A stretch of 64,000 bases of DNA from Strongyloides papillosus (lineage: Eukaryota; Nematoda; Chromadorea; Rhabditida; Strongyloididae), in NCBI GenBank assembly GCA_005656395.1, contig SRSI01000050.1:1860001-1924000 (forward strand). The letters are read 5' to 3'. A program made the position numbers and the translations under genes. The notes beneath the pieces are model-generated. The model was not told the DNA's origin. It worked only from the letters and a program-made list of their open reading frames with translations, and did not search any database. Positions 28,375-40,893 of the stretch are shown piece by piece; the first letter of the stretch is position 1; each line of letters begins with the position of its first letter.

Positions 28375-28382
28375 TATAAATA
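28375..28382 (+). promoter_or_regulatory. TATA box of the three-domain TIL gene
   Basis: TATAAATA lies 44 bases before the last base preceding the ATG at 28427. The paralogous gene at 52478 keeps the same element at the same distance, with conserved sequence between (including TTTCGGAAGGAGC just before both ATGs), which supports function. Confidence 0.7.
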
Positions 28383-28426
28383 TAGAGTTAAAGAGAAAAT
28401 ATTATCATTACATTTCGGAAGGAGCA

Positions 28427-29333
28427 ATGAAATTTGTTAAGGTAAGCCATTTTCATTTTTCAACATTCTATCTTTCTAATGTTTCTTTTCTTATAGTTCT
28501 CAATAATTTTGTTAGTATTGACTGTTTCTGTTACACATGGACAGGATAATGACTTTATGAATAAAGCTATTCAAAATATGAAAGAAAGATTCGGTCAAGT
28601 AAAAGTTAGGCTTCCTGATTTTATTGTTACCAAAGTTGAGGAACCAGACAATGCTACTTTAACTGATAGAACGTGCCGTCAAAATATGACATATACCGAA
28701 TGTGGAGGGTGTGAAAGAACATGTCTTAATAGAGAAATGGCCTGTACTATGATGTGTAGACCTCCAGGCTGTTATTGTAATTCTGGGTATCTTATAAATG
28801 AGCATGGTGATTGCATTCTTGAGAGTGACTGTCCACAACCTGAATCTGCAGAACTAGTCGACCCTCGTGCTCCAATTAATGATGACTCAAAGACATGTCC
28901 AACAAATTATACTTATCTTGAATGTGGGACTTGCAATGATAAATGTGGTGGTCCAGTCATGTGTACAAGAGAATGCAAGAAACCAGGGTGTTATTGTGTT
29001 GTTACAGCAGCATTGGATAGTGACAATAATTGCATTCTTAAATCTGATTGTCCTAATGGAGACCCTGACGAGAAACCACCTCAATCAGAATCATTAACGA
29101 TTGGTGAAACATTAGGAAAAGATCTTCCAGTGTACAAAGATACACCAATTCCAGTTGGAGAATGCAAAGAAAATGAAACATGGAATGAATGTGGAAACAG
29201 ATGTGAAGGTACATGCAAGGAAGAAAACAGAATATGTCCTTTAATTTGTGGCCCTGGCGCATGTACCTGTAATCAAGGATTCCTAAGAAACGATGATGGA
29301 GTATGCGTTGCTAAAGACAATTGCCCTAAATAA
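28427..29333 (+). CDS. Secreted protein with three TIL (trypsin inhibitor-like) cysteine-rich domains
   Basis: Exon 1 is 28427-28441 (5 codons), the intron is 28442-28496 (GTAAGC...TTATAG) and exon 2 is 28497-29333; 283 residues. The short exon is needed to complete the signal peptide (MKFVKFSIILLVLTVSVTHG, about residues 1-20). Three TIL modules follow. The first starts at CRQNMTYTECGGCERTC and ends at ESDCP. The second starts at CPTNYTYLECG and is shorter, with fewer cysteines. The third starts at CKENETWNECGNRCEGTC and ends at KDNCP. TIL modules are stabilised by five disulfides and often inhibit serine proteases; nematodes use many of them at host or environmental surfaces. No reactive-site residue can be assigned here, so inhibition is inference. 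A paralogue with only two modules is at 51805-52478. Confidence 0.92.
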
Positions 29334-30649
29334 AACTAATTTAAATGTCTATACATCCAATATATTAAAAATATTCTACTCACACCATTACATATTCTCC
29401 AATATTTTGTATTCCAAATATTCCATTATACTTAAAAAAAGGAAAAAAAATAAAAGTACATTCTTATAATATGTTATATATTAAAACTAATTGTTTCCCT
29501 GAAATTATTTTTTAGTCAGAGAAGAAAAAAATTATGACATTTTAAAAAAATATCTAATTAATTTTGATGTCTTACAATAACTCTACATACCATGTGTAAT
29601 TTATTTTCATATAATTATATCTAAACTTTATTAAATTAATGAAAATATCAACAACACCAAAAAACAATTTTTTAATTCTATTTTTTATTATTAAAGTAAA
29701 ACTTGTGATGTAATAGGATATATTTTTATAAATATCAAACTTCCTTTCGTTTTTTTTCTTTAACCCTTGATTTTGTGAAAAAAAATAAAACAAAACATAT
29801 CCTGAACCTTTTGAAAACATATGCATATTAAATAACTAAATATCAAACATATTTTTATTCTTATTCACTATTCCTTTATTTTTATTTATATATGATAAAT
29901 TATTATATGATATTAAATTACGAAATGGTTAACCTTTCAATAAGATTGATTCTAAATTATTATACATATTTTGGTACATTTTTCTATCATTTGTTGACAT
30001 AATACATATATATGGATTACACAATATGTATATATATTTGTAACATTTTATATGTCACATGTACATTTTGGTGTTTTTTTTGATCGTTACAGTTTATATT
30101 CATATCATTCCATTATTATTCTCCTCGTTTAAAGATTAATCTATTTTTAATATAATACCTCTTTTTCCTAATTTGCGGAAATGGAAATATTATTGCTATT
30201 ACATAATAAGTTGACTTTTTTTTTATTTTTTGCCCTTAAAGTTATGGTTGTTAATAGATACACACACCCTTCTTCTAAAACAACTCATATTCTTTTGATA
30301 TAAATTTTTAGAACCTTTACACCCTTTTTTTCAGCAACACCAATTTATAATATTATATAAAATTATCTTCTATTATTTTCGTTATTTTATCCTACGTCAA
30401 TAGACTGTTTAGAATTTTAACCTTATTTTTTTAAATTATAACAATGACTTTATTAGCTAGTTAACAAAGGGAGAAATAATCTTCTCAGTACCGTATAATT
30501 ATCTATCTAAAGTGTGGTAATTACTCATCGAAACGGTGATTTTTTAATTTAAAACCAAATTAGAATGATAAAAAATATCAATACCAAGCCTTGTTGGTAA
30601 ATACGTTTCGTCTTTTAAATTTAATATTCATAACCTCCAACCTTCCCAC
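29334..30649. other. Intergenic, AT-rich
   Basis: The 3' flank of the TIL gene up to the foldback repeat. No credible coding frame or RNA gene seen; the only frame of more than 80 codons is low-complexity. Confidence 0.55.
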
Positions 30650-32627
30650 TTATTTTTTAAAATAAGTTTCCTGAGAAAGTCGAGCAATTTTAAATATGTG
30701 GGACAAGCAAAAATCTAAGACCCCATTTTTATATGCTTAAACAATACCCCTAGGTGACATATTACCACATATAAAATATTACCTTCATATCTTCACTCTA
30801 CGCGTTTTTATAGCTTCAGAAACTTTTCGACCATGATTGCGTATCTCAAAAACTACTTTATGAAACTATATCAATATATATAACATTCTTCACCATTTTT
30901 AGAGTACTTTTCAAGTACCAGAATAAATTTTGAAAAATCTTACTTTTAAGTATATTTTGTGACAAAAAACTATAGAACATGAAAAACCCCAATCTCGAAA
31001 ATATCATATTCGAATTCAGCGTGTCTGAAAACCTATATATGCGTTTTTGAATTATTAAGAAAGTGCTGAGAAAAAAAGTTATAGTAAAATATTTCGAATA
31101 TAATTTTGCTATACTAATATATTAAAAAGACTATAAAACATTTAGTTTTATCCTATATTAGATTATATATTTGTATTGCTTAGTAAATTTAATATTAGTC
31201 TAAGTAAAAAAAGTTGAAAAAAATAATGTTTTGATTATATTCCGGTTCATTTAAATTCTTAATATATATAATATGCTTAATTTTGCTATAAATTATATTA
31301 CTTGGCAAATATATCACGTGTTTTCTATCACTTTTAATAGAATAAATGTTAGTTTTTCAAAATAACTTTAAATCTTTATAACTTAGAAAGTATATAAAAT
31401 ATTTTAGTCAAATTTTTAAATTATCCTTTTTTTAATATTTTGTTTATCTACAATAGTTTCGAAAAAATTTTAGTTAATTTTAAATTTAACTATTATCGCT
31501 ATGAAAGTTGTCATGTAAAATTTTTGTAGAAATGTAATAATTGATAAAATAAAAAATAAATTTGATTGTTAAAAGTAAAAAAAATCAAATATTTGCTAGT
31601 AAAATGAATTTTGTTGATTTTAAAAATTATGTTCAAAATTTTTTACGTATAACTTTTTTTCTCAGCACTTTTTTAATAATTCGAAAACGTATATATAGGT
31701 TTTCAGACACGCTGAATTTGAATATGATATTTTCGAGATTGGGGTTTTTCATTTTCTATGGTTTTTTGTCACAAAATATACTTAAAAGTAAGATTTTTCA
31801 AATTGTATCTTGGTACTTGAAAAGTACTCCAAAAATGGTGAAGAATGATATATATATTGCTATAGTGTCATAAAGTAGTTTTCGAGATACGCAATCATGA
31901 TCGAAAAGTTTCAGAAGTCATAAAGACGTAAAGGATAGATTTATGAAGCTGATATTTTGTAAGTGGTAATATGTCACCAAGGCATATCTTTTAAGCATAA
32001 AAAAATGAGGACTTAGATTTTTGCTTGTCCCGACTATTCAGACCTTCATGACCACTTTTTTCAAGATAGCGAGAAGTGGAAAAGAAGCAATTTTCAGGAA
32101 ACAAAATTCATATACAATAAATAAAACACAAAAATAAGCTTCAGAATGTCATTTTAAAAGTTATTTTAATGTATTTGTAAATTATTTTGTGAATATTTAA
32201 TATGTAACTTTTTTTCTCAGCACTTTCTTAATAATTCAAAAACGCATATATAGCTTTTCAGACACGCTGAATTCGAATATGATATTTTCGAGATTGGGGT
32301 TTTTCATTTTCTATAGTTTTTTGTTACAAAATATACTTAAAAGTAAGATTTTTCAAAATTTATTCTAGTACTTGAAAAGTACTCTAAAAATGGTGAAGAA
32401 TGATATATATATTGATATAGTTTCTTAAAGTAGTTTTTGAGATACGCAATCATGGTCGAAAAGTTTCTGAAGCTATAAAAACGCGTAGAGTGAAGATATG
32501 AAGCTAATATCTTATATGTGGTAATATGTCACCTAGGGGTATTGTTTAAGCATATAAAAATGGGGTCTTAGATTTTTGCTTGTCCCACCTTGTTCGAGTT
32601 TCTCAAGAAACATATTTTAAAATAAAT
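30650..32627. mobile_element. Foldback repeat with three homologous arms
   Basis: Three diverged copies of a roughly 400-430 bp unit: arm L about 30652-31085 (inverted), arm M about 31640-32040 and arm R about 32207-32623 (both in the opposite orientation to L). All share the series GACACGCTGAATT, TTTTCGAGATTGGGGTTTTTC, TACTTGAAAAGTACT, GAGATACGCAATCATG, GGTAATATGTCACC and TTAGATTTTTGCTTGTCCC (in the arm M/R orientation). The outer ends resemble each other as inverted repeats (TTTTAAAATA then GTTTC and CTTGAGAAA/CCTGAGAAA). No transposase is present; the open frame through arm M is a by-product of the repeat. This fits a non-autonomous foldback DNA element or a MITE that was duplicated after insertion. 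Confidence 0.8.
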
Positions 32628-32820
32628 AACAAATATAAAAAACTTCATAAGAAAGTAATATTACGCATAAGAAGTACTTTTTCAGATAATCGTCTCAAGA
32701 TCTTATAAAACGGACACATTCTTCCACTTAATTCATTATCCACCCTCCTTTTACAGCTTTCAATAAGTTGTATTATTTAAACTTACTGCTTTTAAGTATA
32801 TCACCAGCTTATTCCTAGAA

Positions 32821-34003
32821 ATGCCTTTACAAAATACTAATAACTTGTCACAGCAACCACAGGCACCTCATGGTGGAAGGATAACTTTCCGTGATATCTG
32901 TAACCTATTTTGCTGCCCACCATTCCCATCATCTATCGTCTCCAAGTTGGCTTTTATGCCTCCAACACCTAGTTATAAAATTATTACCAATTCAGATAAT
33001 GATGAGTATGTTTTTATTTTTTAAATAATAGTTATAATAATATACTTTTTTTCAAGAACGACATTTGAGTTAATTGAAAGAAGAGCTGAATGGCCCCATG
33101 GTGTTAGTGATCTTCGAAATATCCAGATGTTTTACACAACCACGAAAAGGAAAAATAAGATTGCCTGTGTATACATTAATGCTGTCCCTGATGCCTACTT
33201 TACGATTTTGTATTCTCATGGAAATGCTGTTGATATTGGGCAGATGACTTCATTTTATTATGGATTAGCTTATAGACTTGGGTGTAATATCATTAGTTAT
33301 GACTACTCTGGTAGGTTTTTGTTACATTTTTATGATTCGATACTTTGAAAACTTATTTATGCTATAAATATTATATTTATCGCCTTAAAATTTGTATTTA
33401 ATTATTTTTTTAATCTTTTAAGGGTATGGGTGTTCTTCTGGTAAACCATCGGAAAAGAATATATATGCTGATATCAGTGCTACACTTGATGAATTAAAGA
33501 ATCGTTTTAATATACCACCGGAACGTGTCATATTGTATGGACAGTCTATTGGGACAGTTCCTAGTGTTGACTTAGCATCAAGTAACGATAAGATTGCTGC
33601 TTTAATATTACATTCACCATTAATGTCAGGTAATTTTTTGATCTCGTGACCAAAGATTCTTATCACTAAATAAATCATTACAGGTTTAAGAGTAGCTTTT
33701 CCAGGTACACAACGCACATGGTGTTGTGACGCCTTCCCATCAGTCGAAAAAATCCCACACGTCAACTGTCCCACCCTCATTATCCATGGAACGGATGATG
33801 AAGTTATTGATTTCTCACATGGTCTAACTTTATATGAAAGATGCCCATCAACAGTTGAACCTTTATGGGTCACCGGAGCAGGCCACAATGATATTGAGTT
33901 ACACTCTGCATATCTAGATCGCCTCCGCCAATTCATTGAGGGTGAAGCAATTCGGGCAGCCAAGGAACAGTCTGCTGCAGCTGCTGGGACAACTCCTCAA
34001 TAA
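32821..34003 (+). CDS. ABHD17-type alpha/beta hydrolase (protein depalmitoylase)
   Basis: Four exons, 32821-33005, 33057-33310, 33423-33629 and 33684-34003, all with GT-AG introns of 51-112 bp, give 321 residues. ABHD17 enzymes are membrane-attached thioesterases that remove palmitate from proteins such as Ras. Evidence: a Cys cluster near the N-terminus ([10 protein letters not shown]), the palmitoylation and membrane anchor typical of the family. The oxyanion region is [12 protein letters not shown]. The nucleophile elbow GQSIG has the catalytic Ser at about residue 188. The acid lies in GTDDEVID (about 253-254) and the catalytic His in GAGHNDIE (about 283). [15 protein letters not shown] is a family signature. 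All catalytic elements are present. The next gene (AFG2) converges, with 255 bp between stop codons. Confidence 0.95.
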
Positions 34004-34258
34004 ACATGAATAGTTTTATTGTGTATGTAAAGGAAATCTTTCATAAGTTGACATAATATACAATGTGAACTACGGGTTTCTCTTATTTTTTTGCCCCCTG
34101 TAATATGTTTCTTTTATAATCAAAATAATAACAATGAATAAGTATTACGAACATTTATAATACATCTTTTAATAATAAAAAATAAAATTTTTCTTTCCTC
34201 TATAACAGTATTTTAATTAAATGTACAATAACAAAAACAAAAAAAAAACAACAACAGC

Positions 34259-36551
34259 TTAATAATCTCCCTTGAGGAATGACTCATAACACCTAAGTAA
34301 ATCTTTATCAGTCCTAGGAATGATTTCTTTCAAACTAGCATCGAAGTGTCTTTGTTCAACAACACCAGAATTTAAGTTTTCACGCATTGCTTTTAATGCA
34401 GCAACCTGGCAGAAGGCGACAATCTCTGCTCCACTGTAACCATCTGTTAGTTTAGACAGATTATGGATATCTACGTCCTCTCCCAATTGCATACGCTTTA
34501 GACGAAGCTTTATAATTTGTTCTCTGAAAAGTTGTATATTTTTAATGAGATTGTAAATAAATTATTTTTATAACTAACCTTGTGTTGAAGTCTGGTAGGG
34601 GTACATAAATACTTCTATCGAGTCTCCCAGGTCTTAGTAAGGCACTGTCAATAGTATCTGGTCGATTTGTTGCAGCTAGCACAATAACGCGACTTTTCTT
34701 TTCTAAACCATCTAATTCTGTTAACAATTGAGCTAGGACACGGTCTCCAACAGGAGATGATTTATCAACACCTCTCTTCCCACCAACAGCATCAATTTCA
34801 TCAAAAAACAAGATAGTTGGAGCAACTTGTCGGGCACGGTGAAATAAATCACGGACAGCCTTTTCTGACTCACCGACATACTTTGAAAATAGTTCGGGAC
34901 CTTTAACAGATAAGAAGTTTAATTTTGATTGAGAAGCTAAAGCTCTGGCTATTAATGTTTTTGAACAACCTGGTGGACCATATAATAATATTCCGGATGG
35001 TGGATCGACACCAAATCTCGTAAAAGCATCTGCATGTTTTTGAGGCCATATTACCGCTTGTTGAATTTCTTCTTTTAATCCTTCATTTCCACCAATATCA
35101 TCCCATGAAACGTTTGGAACTTCGAAGATGAACTGCCTTATACCTGTTGGTCTGACTCTTTTTATAAATGATAGAAATTCTTCGTTAGTTGTTGAGTCAT
35201 TTTGCCTAGACATCTCACAAACAGTTTTTAAGTCGGAACCAGTGAAACCATGGGTTTGGTGGGCAAATTCATCTACATCAACAAATTCTTTTTCTTTTGA
35301 ATTTAGAAGGACATTCATGATATCTTTTCTTTCATCAAATGTTGGGACAGGCATCTCAATTTCGAGAGAAAATCTACGTCTTATGTGAAGATCTAGAGAA
35401 TCAATGTCGCGTACACAAATAATTATTCCTCCTTGTGTATTGTTATCAAGGTATTCAGTAATTAAATTATGAGATGACTTGTCAGTGTCATTCTGAAGCC
35501 AGGAATCAAAGTTATCGATTAGAACAATAGAATTCTTATCACTTAACAAAGTAAAATTTGTACTTAACTCTTTTGGTGTTTTGATGTAAATACTCCTATG
35601 ATTCATAATATCATTCAATATTTTTAACAGCGAACTTTTTCCTGTACCAGTTATTCCATGAATAATTGCAGAACAAACATTTCCTCCATTTAAAAAAGGC
35701 TTCAAAATAAAATTCTCAATATCATTCTTAGCTTTAACCATCCCACCAAGTTTATTCATTCCAACTCTTTCGTTAGTTTTTTCAAAAACATCCAACTCTT
35801 TATCGGCTATCTCATTAACGCTTCCTTCAATTGTTATTAAACATTTATCATCCAAAGTATAAACTTCAGTAATTTTACAAAATTCATCGTTAAAACTAAC
35901 AGAATTAAGACTATCAAGTAAATTCTTCCTCATCTGAAGGCTAACCTTCTGTCCCAAGTAATTAACATCAACTTTACTGTACGGTGAAAGATAAGCCATA
36001 GAAAAATAAACATGAACATAATTACTGAAAGCTTTAGTCCTAAAAAGCTCCTTCTTCTCTGAGACGACATCAAAAACAATACTATCTAATTTCTTTATCT
36101 CATTAACAACAAAAAGTTTAACAAAAGTGTCATCATCCAGTAGGGGAGTAGAAATTTTAAGTAATGGAACTTCCTTCCATGGCCAAGCATATCCAATTAC
36201 GTATTCACCATTTGGTTGTAACAAAGAAACAGCCTGCCTAGGAAATGTACCGAGGAAATTCATTGTTTCTTTATTCATTAAGATCACATGTTTTTTGTAC
36301 CACCCATAAAATTCTGGGGGTAAGTCTTCGTTTTTTTTAGTTATACTGACATTGTAACCATGTAAATAGGAATTGGGTTTTAGTAGTGGTATTTCTTTTT
36401 CCTCATTACTTAATGTCTTTTTTGGTGTTTCAGGAAGAGTTTCATGAGAGGCACCACCACATTTAACGGAATGTTTTTCAAGATCTTTAACAAGAATAAT
36501 ACAACTACATTTTCCACATTCTGTTGAAATTTTTTTCTTTTTCGATGACAT
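34259..36551 (-). CDS. AFG2: AFG2/SPATA5-type double AAA ATPase
   Basis: Exon 1 is 34579-36551, the intron 34524-34578 (GTTAGT...TTTCAG) and exon 2 34259-34523; 745 residues. In yeast and animals AFG2/SPATA5 releases shuttling factors from pre-60S ribosomal particles. Residues 12-31 hold Cys/His pairs (CGKCSC and HSVKC), possibly a small zinc site. An N-domain follows to about 260. First AAA domain: Walker A GITGTGKS (299-306), but the Walker B position reads VLIDN (343-347) where the catalytic Glu is normally found. Second AAA domain: Walker A GPPGCSKT (525-532), a form characteristic of this subfamily, Walker B ILFFDEID (580-587) and the arginine-finger region LLRPGRLDR. So D2 looks active and D1 may bind but not hydrolyse ATP. 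C. elegans cdc-48.3 is the likely counterpart. Confidence 0.92.
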
Positions 36552-36772
36552 ATCCTACTTCTAAAAACAAATTAAGAATTAAACAAAATAATAAAAATAT
36601 TTTTAATGATAAGAAACATTAACAAAAAAAAAAGATAATGATAAATTTTAACATCATCTATTAGTATCTTTGTTCATATCAATAGAATCAAGAAAATAGT
36701 ACAAAATATATACAATTTAATTATGTTTCAAGATAAATATGATTAGAAATTTAAGATGAGGAAAAAACATCT

Positions 36773-37811
36773 TTAAAGATCAATGGTTAATGAGATTGGG
36801 CAGTGATCACTGCCTTGGACATTTTTATGAATTTTACATTCTATTACTCGATCAAAGATGCGTTCTGAGAGAACGAAGTAATCTAATCTCCAGCCTATAC
36901 CTTTGGCACGGGCATTGAAGCGATAGGAGTAGTAAGTGTAAGCTCCAGTTTCATCGGGAAATAATTTTCTGTAGACATCGACAAACCCTGCATCAAGAAG
37001 GCGTGAGAAGTCATCGATTTCTTGTTGGGTGTAACCAGCTGTCTTGTTATAGTTGGATTCGGGTTTTGCAAGATCTAAAGAATTAATAATTATATTAAAA
37101 AATTGGAAATATCTTACCGATGGCTTGATGAGCAACATTTAAGTCACCAACATAAATAAGAGGTTTCTTAGAATCTAAACCTTTCAACTTTTCTAACAGT
37201 AGATCTTCCCACTTCTTTCTTTTAGGTAGATTAACTAACTCAGCTCCTGAATTTGGAACGTAAACACCAACAACATAGAAATCTGGATACTCTGCTGTTA
37301 TCAATCTCCCTTCAGAGTCAAATTCCTTATTTCCAATCCCTAATTCACATGTTGTTGGTGCTTCACGAGCTAGCATACAAATCCCTGAATAACCACCTTT
37401 CTTTACAGTCGCTGGATATAACTTCTTGAAACCAAACTCTTCCATATCTAAAACTTCCTTTGGCAATTCAGTACATTTGGTCTCCTGAAGAAATACAATA
37501 TCAGCATCAAGATCTTTTATTGTATTTATCCCTTCTTTCTTGATAACTGCCTTTAAACTTGCAACATTCCAACTACAGATTCTTAATTTTTTCTCTGGAT
37601 CGGATACTTTCCTGAAAAATGTTGCAACTTTGGGTTTTTTTGTTGTATCAAATATTGGAAAAAGTTTCTTTCCTTCAGATGCAAGTTTTCTTTTAGACAT
37701 TTTCCCTCCACTATCCTTTGAGGAAGAAGCACTAGAAGAAGAAGAAGAATGATTAGATGGTACTCTCTTTCGACGACGACGTAGTTTTTTTTTCTTCTGG
37801 GAACGATGCAT
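36773..37811 (-). CDS. exo-3: AP endonuclease 1 (exonuclease III family)
   Basis: Exon 1 is 37118-37811, the intron 37075-37117 (43 bp, GTAAGA...CTTTAG) and exon 2 36773-37074; 331 residues. The enzyme cuts DNA 5' to abasic sites in base-excision repair. The N-terminal 70 residues are an unusually long, Lys/Arg- and Ser-rich extension, likely a nuclear localisation and flexible tail. The catalytic core starts at about residue 76: RICSWNVAS (Asn 82), FLQETK (metal-binding Glu 110), GYSGICML, the YVGDLNVAH segment (Asp 223, Asn 225) and near the C-terminus GSDHCPI with the catalytic His at about residue 322. All catalytic residues I know for APE1 are in place. An alternative start at the internal Met 38 would shorten the basic tail. 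The 5' side borders the BAF-like array. Confidence 0.95.
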
Positions 37812-38948
37812 TACGATAAGGAATCAAGGTAAAATAAATATTATGGGAAAAGTACATGAAAAAACGAATAAACAAATAATAAACTACATAATTAAATTTT
37901 GAAATAAATTTTAACATGTATATATTTCTCCAAGTGACATTTTTCGTCAAACTTTGTTTTGAGAGAAGTAGGGAAAGATTGCTTTTGGCGCCATATCAAT
38001 ACATATTTCATGGAGAATTCTACACGATTATGAAGATTTAAGTAATTGATTGAGATTTCAAATAGATCACAGAGAATATGATAATCTGAATGTTTGAAAT
38101 TTTGTTATCGGTGATATTAACTTTTAAAAGAAATAAATTTTTATTATTTTTAATAAGAATAAATATTATGGTTGTGTGATATCAACTATAATAAACAGGA
38201 TGTGAAATGTTTTAAAGTGCCTCCAAATATTAGAAAATTAGCGTACATATATAATTCAACACGGTTATTTTATTTTTAAAATACTTATTTTCAAAAAGTT
38301 TGGTGTAAACTCTCGAAACAAGGGGTAAACGAGAATATCTATTATATCAAAGAAGAACAGAAATTTCACTTTAATCACTTTCAAAAAAGTACTAAATCAT
38401 AATCTTCCTTTTTATATTAACAAAAATATAAATAAAATAAATTTTTTTGGTAAAAATTACTAGAAAAAAGTGTATGAATGTCACTTAAAAAATAGTATGT
38501 TTTCTCATTGTTAAGCGATAGATTTATAGGAGATTCATTTTTTAAGATTAACTGAGTTCTGTATGAAAATTTACCTTTTAAACTTTTATTTGGTATGATC
38601 ACTAACCATCCTTTGGTCCACAACTTAACTCACTTTTAATTTTTACTAGTAATACATTAAATTATTGTACTACTTTGCCACTGGACCTACATTTTAAACA
38701 AATTGTAAACTCACTTTTATTTTTATTCACTTTAAGGGAAATTATATTCTGAACAAAACTGTATTATAAAAAGCCAAAAAAACAGCATCTTTAAAGGATG
38801 ACTTACTCAAAACAACACGAGTTAAAAAGAAACATATCATTTAAATGTTTATTCATCACAATCCATAATAATATGGTAAAGTTAAAAAAATTTGTGGAGA
38901 GAGTAAAATCATCTTCCATATCTTCTTAACTACAGTCTTAGACTTGAA
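37812..38948. other. Promoter side of exo-3, then 3' flank of BAF-like unit A
   Basis: From about 38100 onward the sequence is recognisably homologous to 44650-45550 and 62770-63700, and in its right half to 52640-52960. It is therefore part of the duplicated BAF-like unit. Shared blocks include GATGACTTACTCAAAACAAC and GTAAACTCACTTTTAT-type segments. Not coding. Confidence 0.65.
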
Positions 38949-39259
38949 TTAAGTATTCCGATTAGTATACTGTGAAATGCTGTCAGTACATTGACCAGCA
39001 TTTTTAGTATTCATTCTATACTTGTCTTGAAGCATGTCATTAAATTCACTTTCATTTTTTCCTTGAAGCAAATATTGTCCTTGCAATTGGTATGCTTTCT
39101 CGATACCCTATAAGGCTAATTCAAGAAATCAAATGAATCAAAACTTGCGTCGCTTCCGAGTTTTTCCGCAGTTTTTTTGCCAACACCGGGAACTTCGATC
39201 ACATGCTTCTCTCCCATAGGTTCATTGATAAAACTTTCAAACTTTTTAGTTGTAGACAT
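38949..39259 (-). CDS. BAF-like protein, copy A (89 residues)
   Basis: Exon 1 is 39149-39259 (37 codons), the intron 39108-39148 (41 bp) and exon 2 38949-39107; 89 residues, exactly the length of animal BAF. The start reads MSTTKKFESFINEPMGEKHV, which matches the BAF pattern around the EPMGEK motif and the phosphorylatable Ser/Thr after Met. A helix-hairpin-helix follows (VPGVGKKTAEKL), the DNA-binding element in BAF. Exon 2 gives GIEKAYQLQGQYLL, matching the GFDKAY and GQYLL region of BAF. The C-terminal third is more diverged and lacks the aromatic residues expected there. BAF bridges DNA and binds LEM proteins and lamin at the nuclear envelope. The intron donor reads GCAAGT, so it is a GC-AG intron; the sister copies have GTAAGT. 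Probably functional but divergent. Confidence 0.8.
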
Positions 39260-40546
39260 GTTACTGTCTAAAGAAATATAACAAAAAATTAGAAATTAAT
39301 GTTAAAAAGAACATCAACCAAATCATATCACGAATAATAAAATAATAACTAAAACGACCTGAATTTTTCTACGAAATACAATATAAAGTTTATTTAAAGA
39401 CAGTACTTAGCGAATATAAGAAAAAAAGTGATCTTGCATAATCTCTGTCGTTATGTACCGCGGCAAATTTTATTAAAATGAATAGAATATTTGAATCTTA
39501 TTTAATATTTTCTTACAAAAAGAATTATACGACCGATGACATGATGACGATTTAGTCTCCATAAAATCTCATTGCCTACTCATACAATACCTGATATTGC
39601 TAATTAGTTAGTATGGATAAGCCGCTTCAAGGAAAAGGAATACAGGGCCATGACTTGACTAAAAAATCGGTAAAAAGTTGGTAATTAGTTATATTAACAT
39701 GGCGACATAAAAAATGACAACATGATTTTAAAATGAGCTACCTCTATAAATCTCATAGCTTATATAGCTAAAATGTCTGAGAAAAGAATTTTCCAGAAAA
39801 AGATAACGATGGAGGTTAGATTCGTAATAATGGTTTTTCCAGACTCTTAAAATTTCCATGTACAACAAAAAGCCTTAGAGATTGAATATAACGTTCGATT
39901 AAATACTATACCTTTACTAACTATTGTAATTTAACAAGATGAAAGTTGATAAAAAAATATTTGTCAGCATTAATAAAAATCACCTTAACTTTTTGTTTTT
40001 CATAGTTTGAGTATGTGATAACAAATTGTTAGATGGTTTGAATGGTTTCCAATTTTTAAGGTGCAAATTTTAAATAAAATATTATTTATAAATAATAAAG
40101 TCTTATCATTGTATGATTAATTTATAATCTATAAATATTCTGTTATTGTTGTATTTTGAATGTAGAATCATAAGACCTAAATAAACTCAATGAGATAATG
40201 AAGTTATCTAACTTGTAGAATTCTCATTGTACACATAAAAACTAATCATGTCACCACGTTTGATGTTATTTATGCTAAACCAACATTAGCGGTTTGATGC
40301 AAACGACATTTTGCATTTCAGTGGAAAATGCAAAATGTTATTTACATTAAAAAATTTAATTTGGAGATAAGATAATAATGTGGTAGATTCTTTTTGTATG
40401 TAATGTACCGTCACTCTTTTAAAATTTTCAATGATAAAACTTAACGATATCATTTTTTTATTTATTATATAATTTTATAATAATTACTAGTTTTGATAAA
40501 AAAGTTTGGTTTATAAACATAAGTATTACAAGTTTTAAAGTTAAAG
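39260..40546. other. 5' flank of BAF-like unit A
   Basis: Homologous to 53300-54480 upstream of copy E; for example both contain a CTCATTG(C/T)CTACT block near 39575 and 53610. No gene seen beyond the duplicated unit. Confidence 0.55.
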
Positions 40547-40560
40547 ATTTTATTTTTTTT

Positions 40561-40660
40561 AGATAATAATAATATTAAAAAATTTATTTATTTTAGATAA
40601 TAATAATATTTTTAAAAAATTTATTTATTTTAGATAATAATAATACTTAAAAAAAATTAT
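40561..40660. repeat. Short AT-rich tandem repeat, three copies
   Basis: AGATAATAATAATA units begin at 40561, 40595 and 40632, each followed by TTTATTTATTTT. Periods are 34 and 37 bases. Confidence 0.75.
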
Positions 40661-40673
40661 TAAAAAATACTAC

Positions 40674-40893
40674 AGAAATTTATTTAAATTTTTGTACACT
40701 CCTAAGTATAGTATATCACTTCATGAAAATCACTCCTTTATAAACACAATCACAAAACAATGAGATATAAATTAATTAACTAATTTTTCCCACCTATATA
40801 ATCACAGAATTATGACACATATTAATTTTACTTACAGTTCCTTTAGAAGGAATATATTAACTAATACAATCACAATAAATCAGAATAAATATA
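40674..40893 (-). mobile_element. Diverged LTR relic of the 57318-60203 retrotransposon family
   Basis: Starts with AGAAATTTATTT, the same terminus as the LTRs at 57318 and 59818, and follows them through matching blocks (TTTTTGTACACTCCTAAGTA against TTTTTGCGTGCACCCTTATA; CCCACCTA; ATTATGAC/ATTATGCC; ACTTACAGTTCCTTTAGAAG against ACTTACAATTCCTTTAGTGG). It has many substitutions and is interrupted at 40893 by a MITE. Solo LTR or old fragment; no internal coding region is attached. Confidence 0.75.

Noticed and set aside
31562..31873. 103-codon open frame in the foldback repeat
   Set aside because: Lies in arm M of a non-coding repeat; the frame is not kept in arms L and R.
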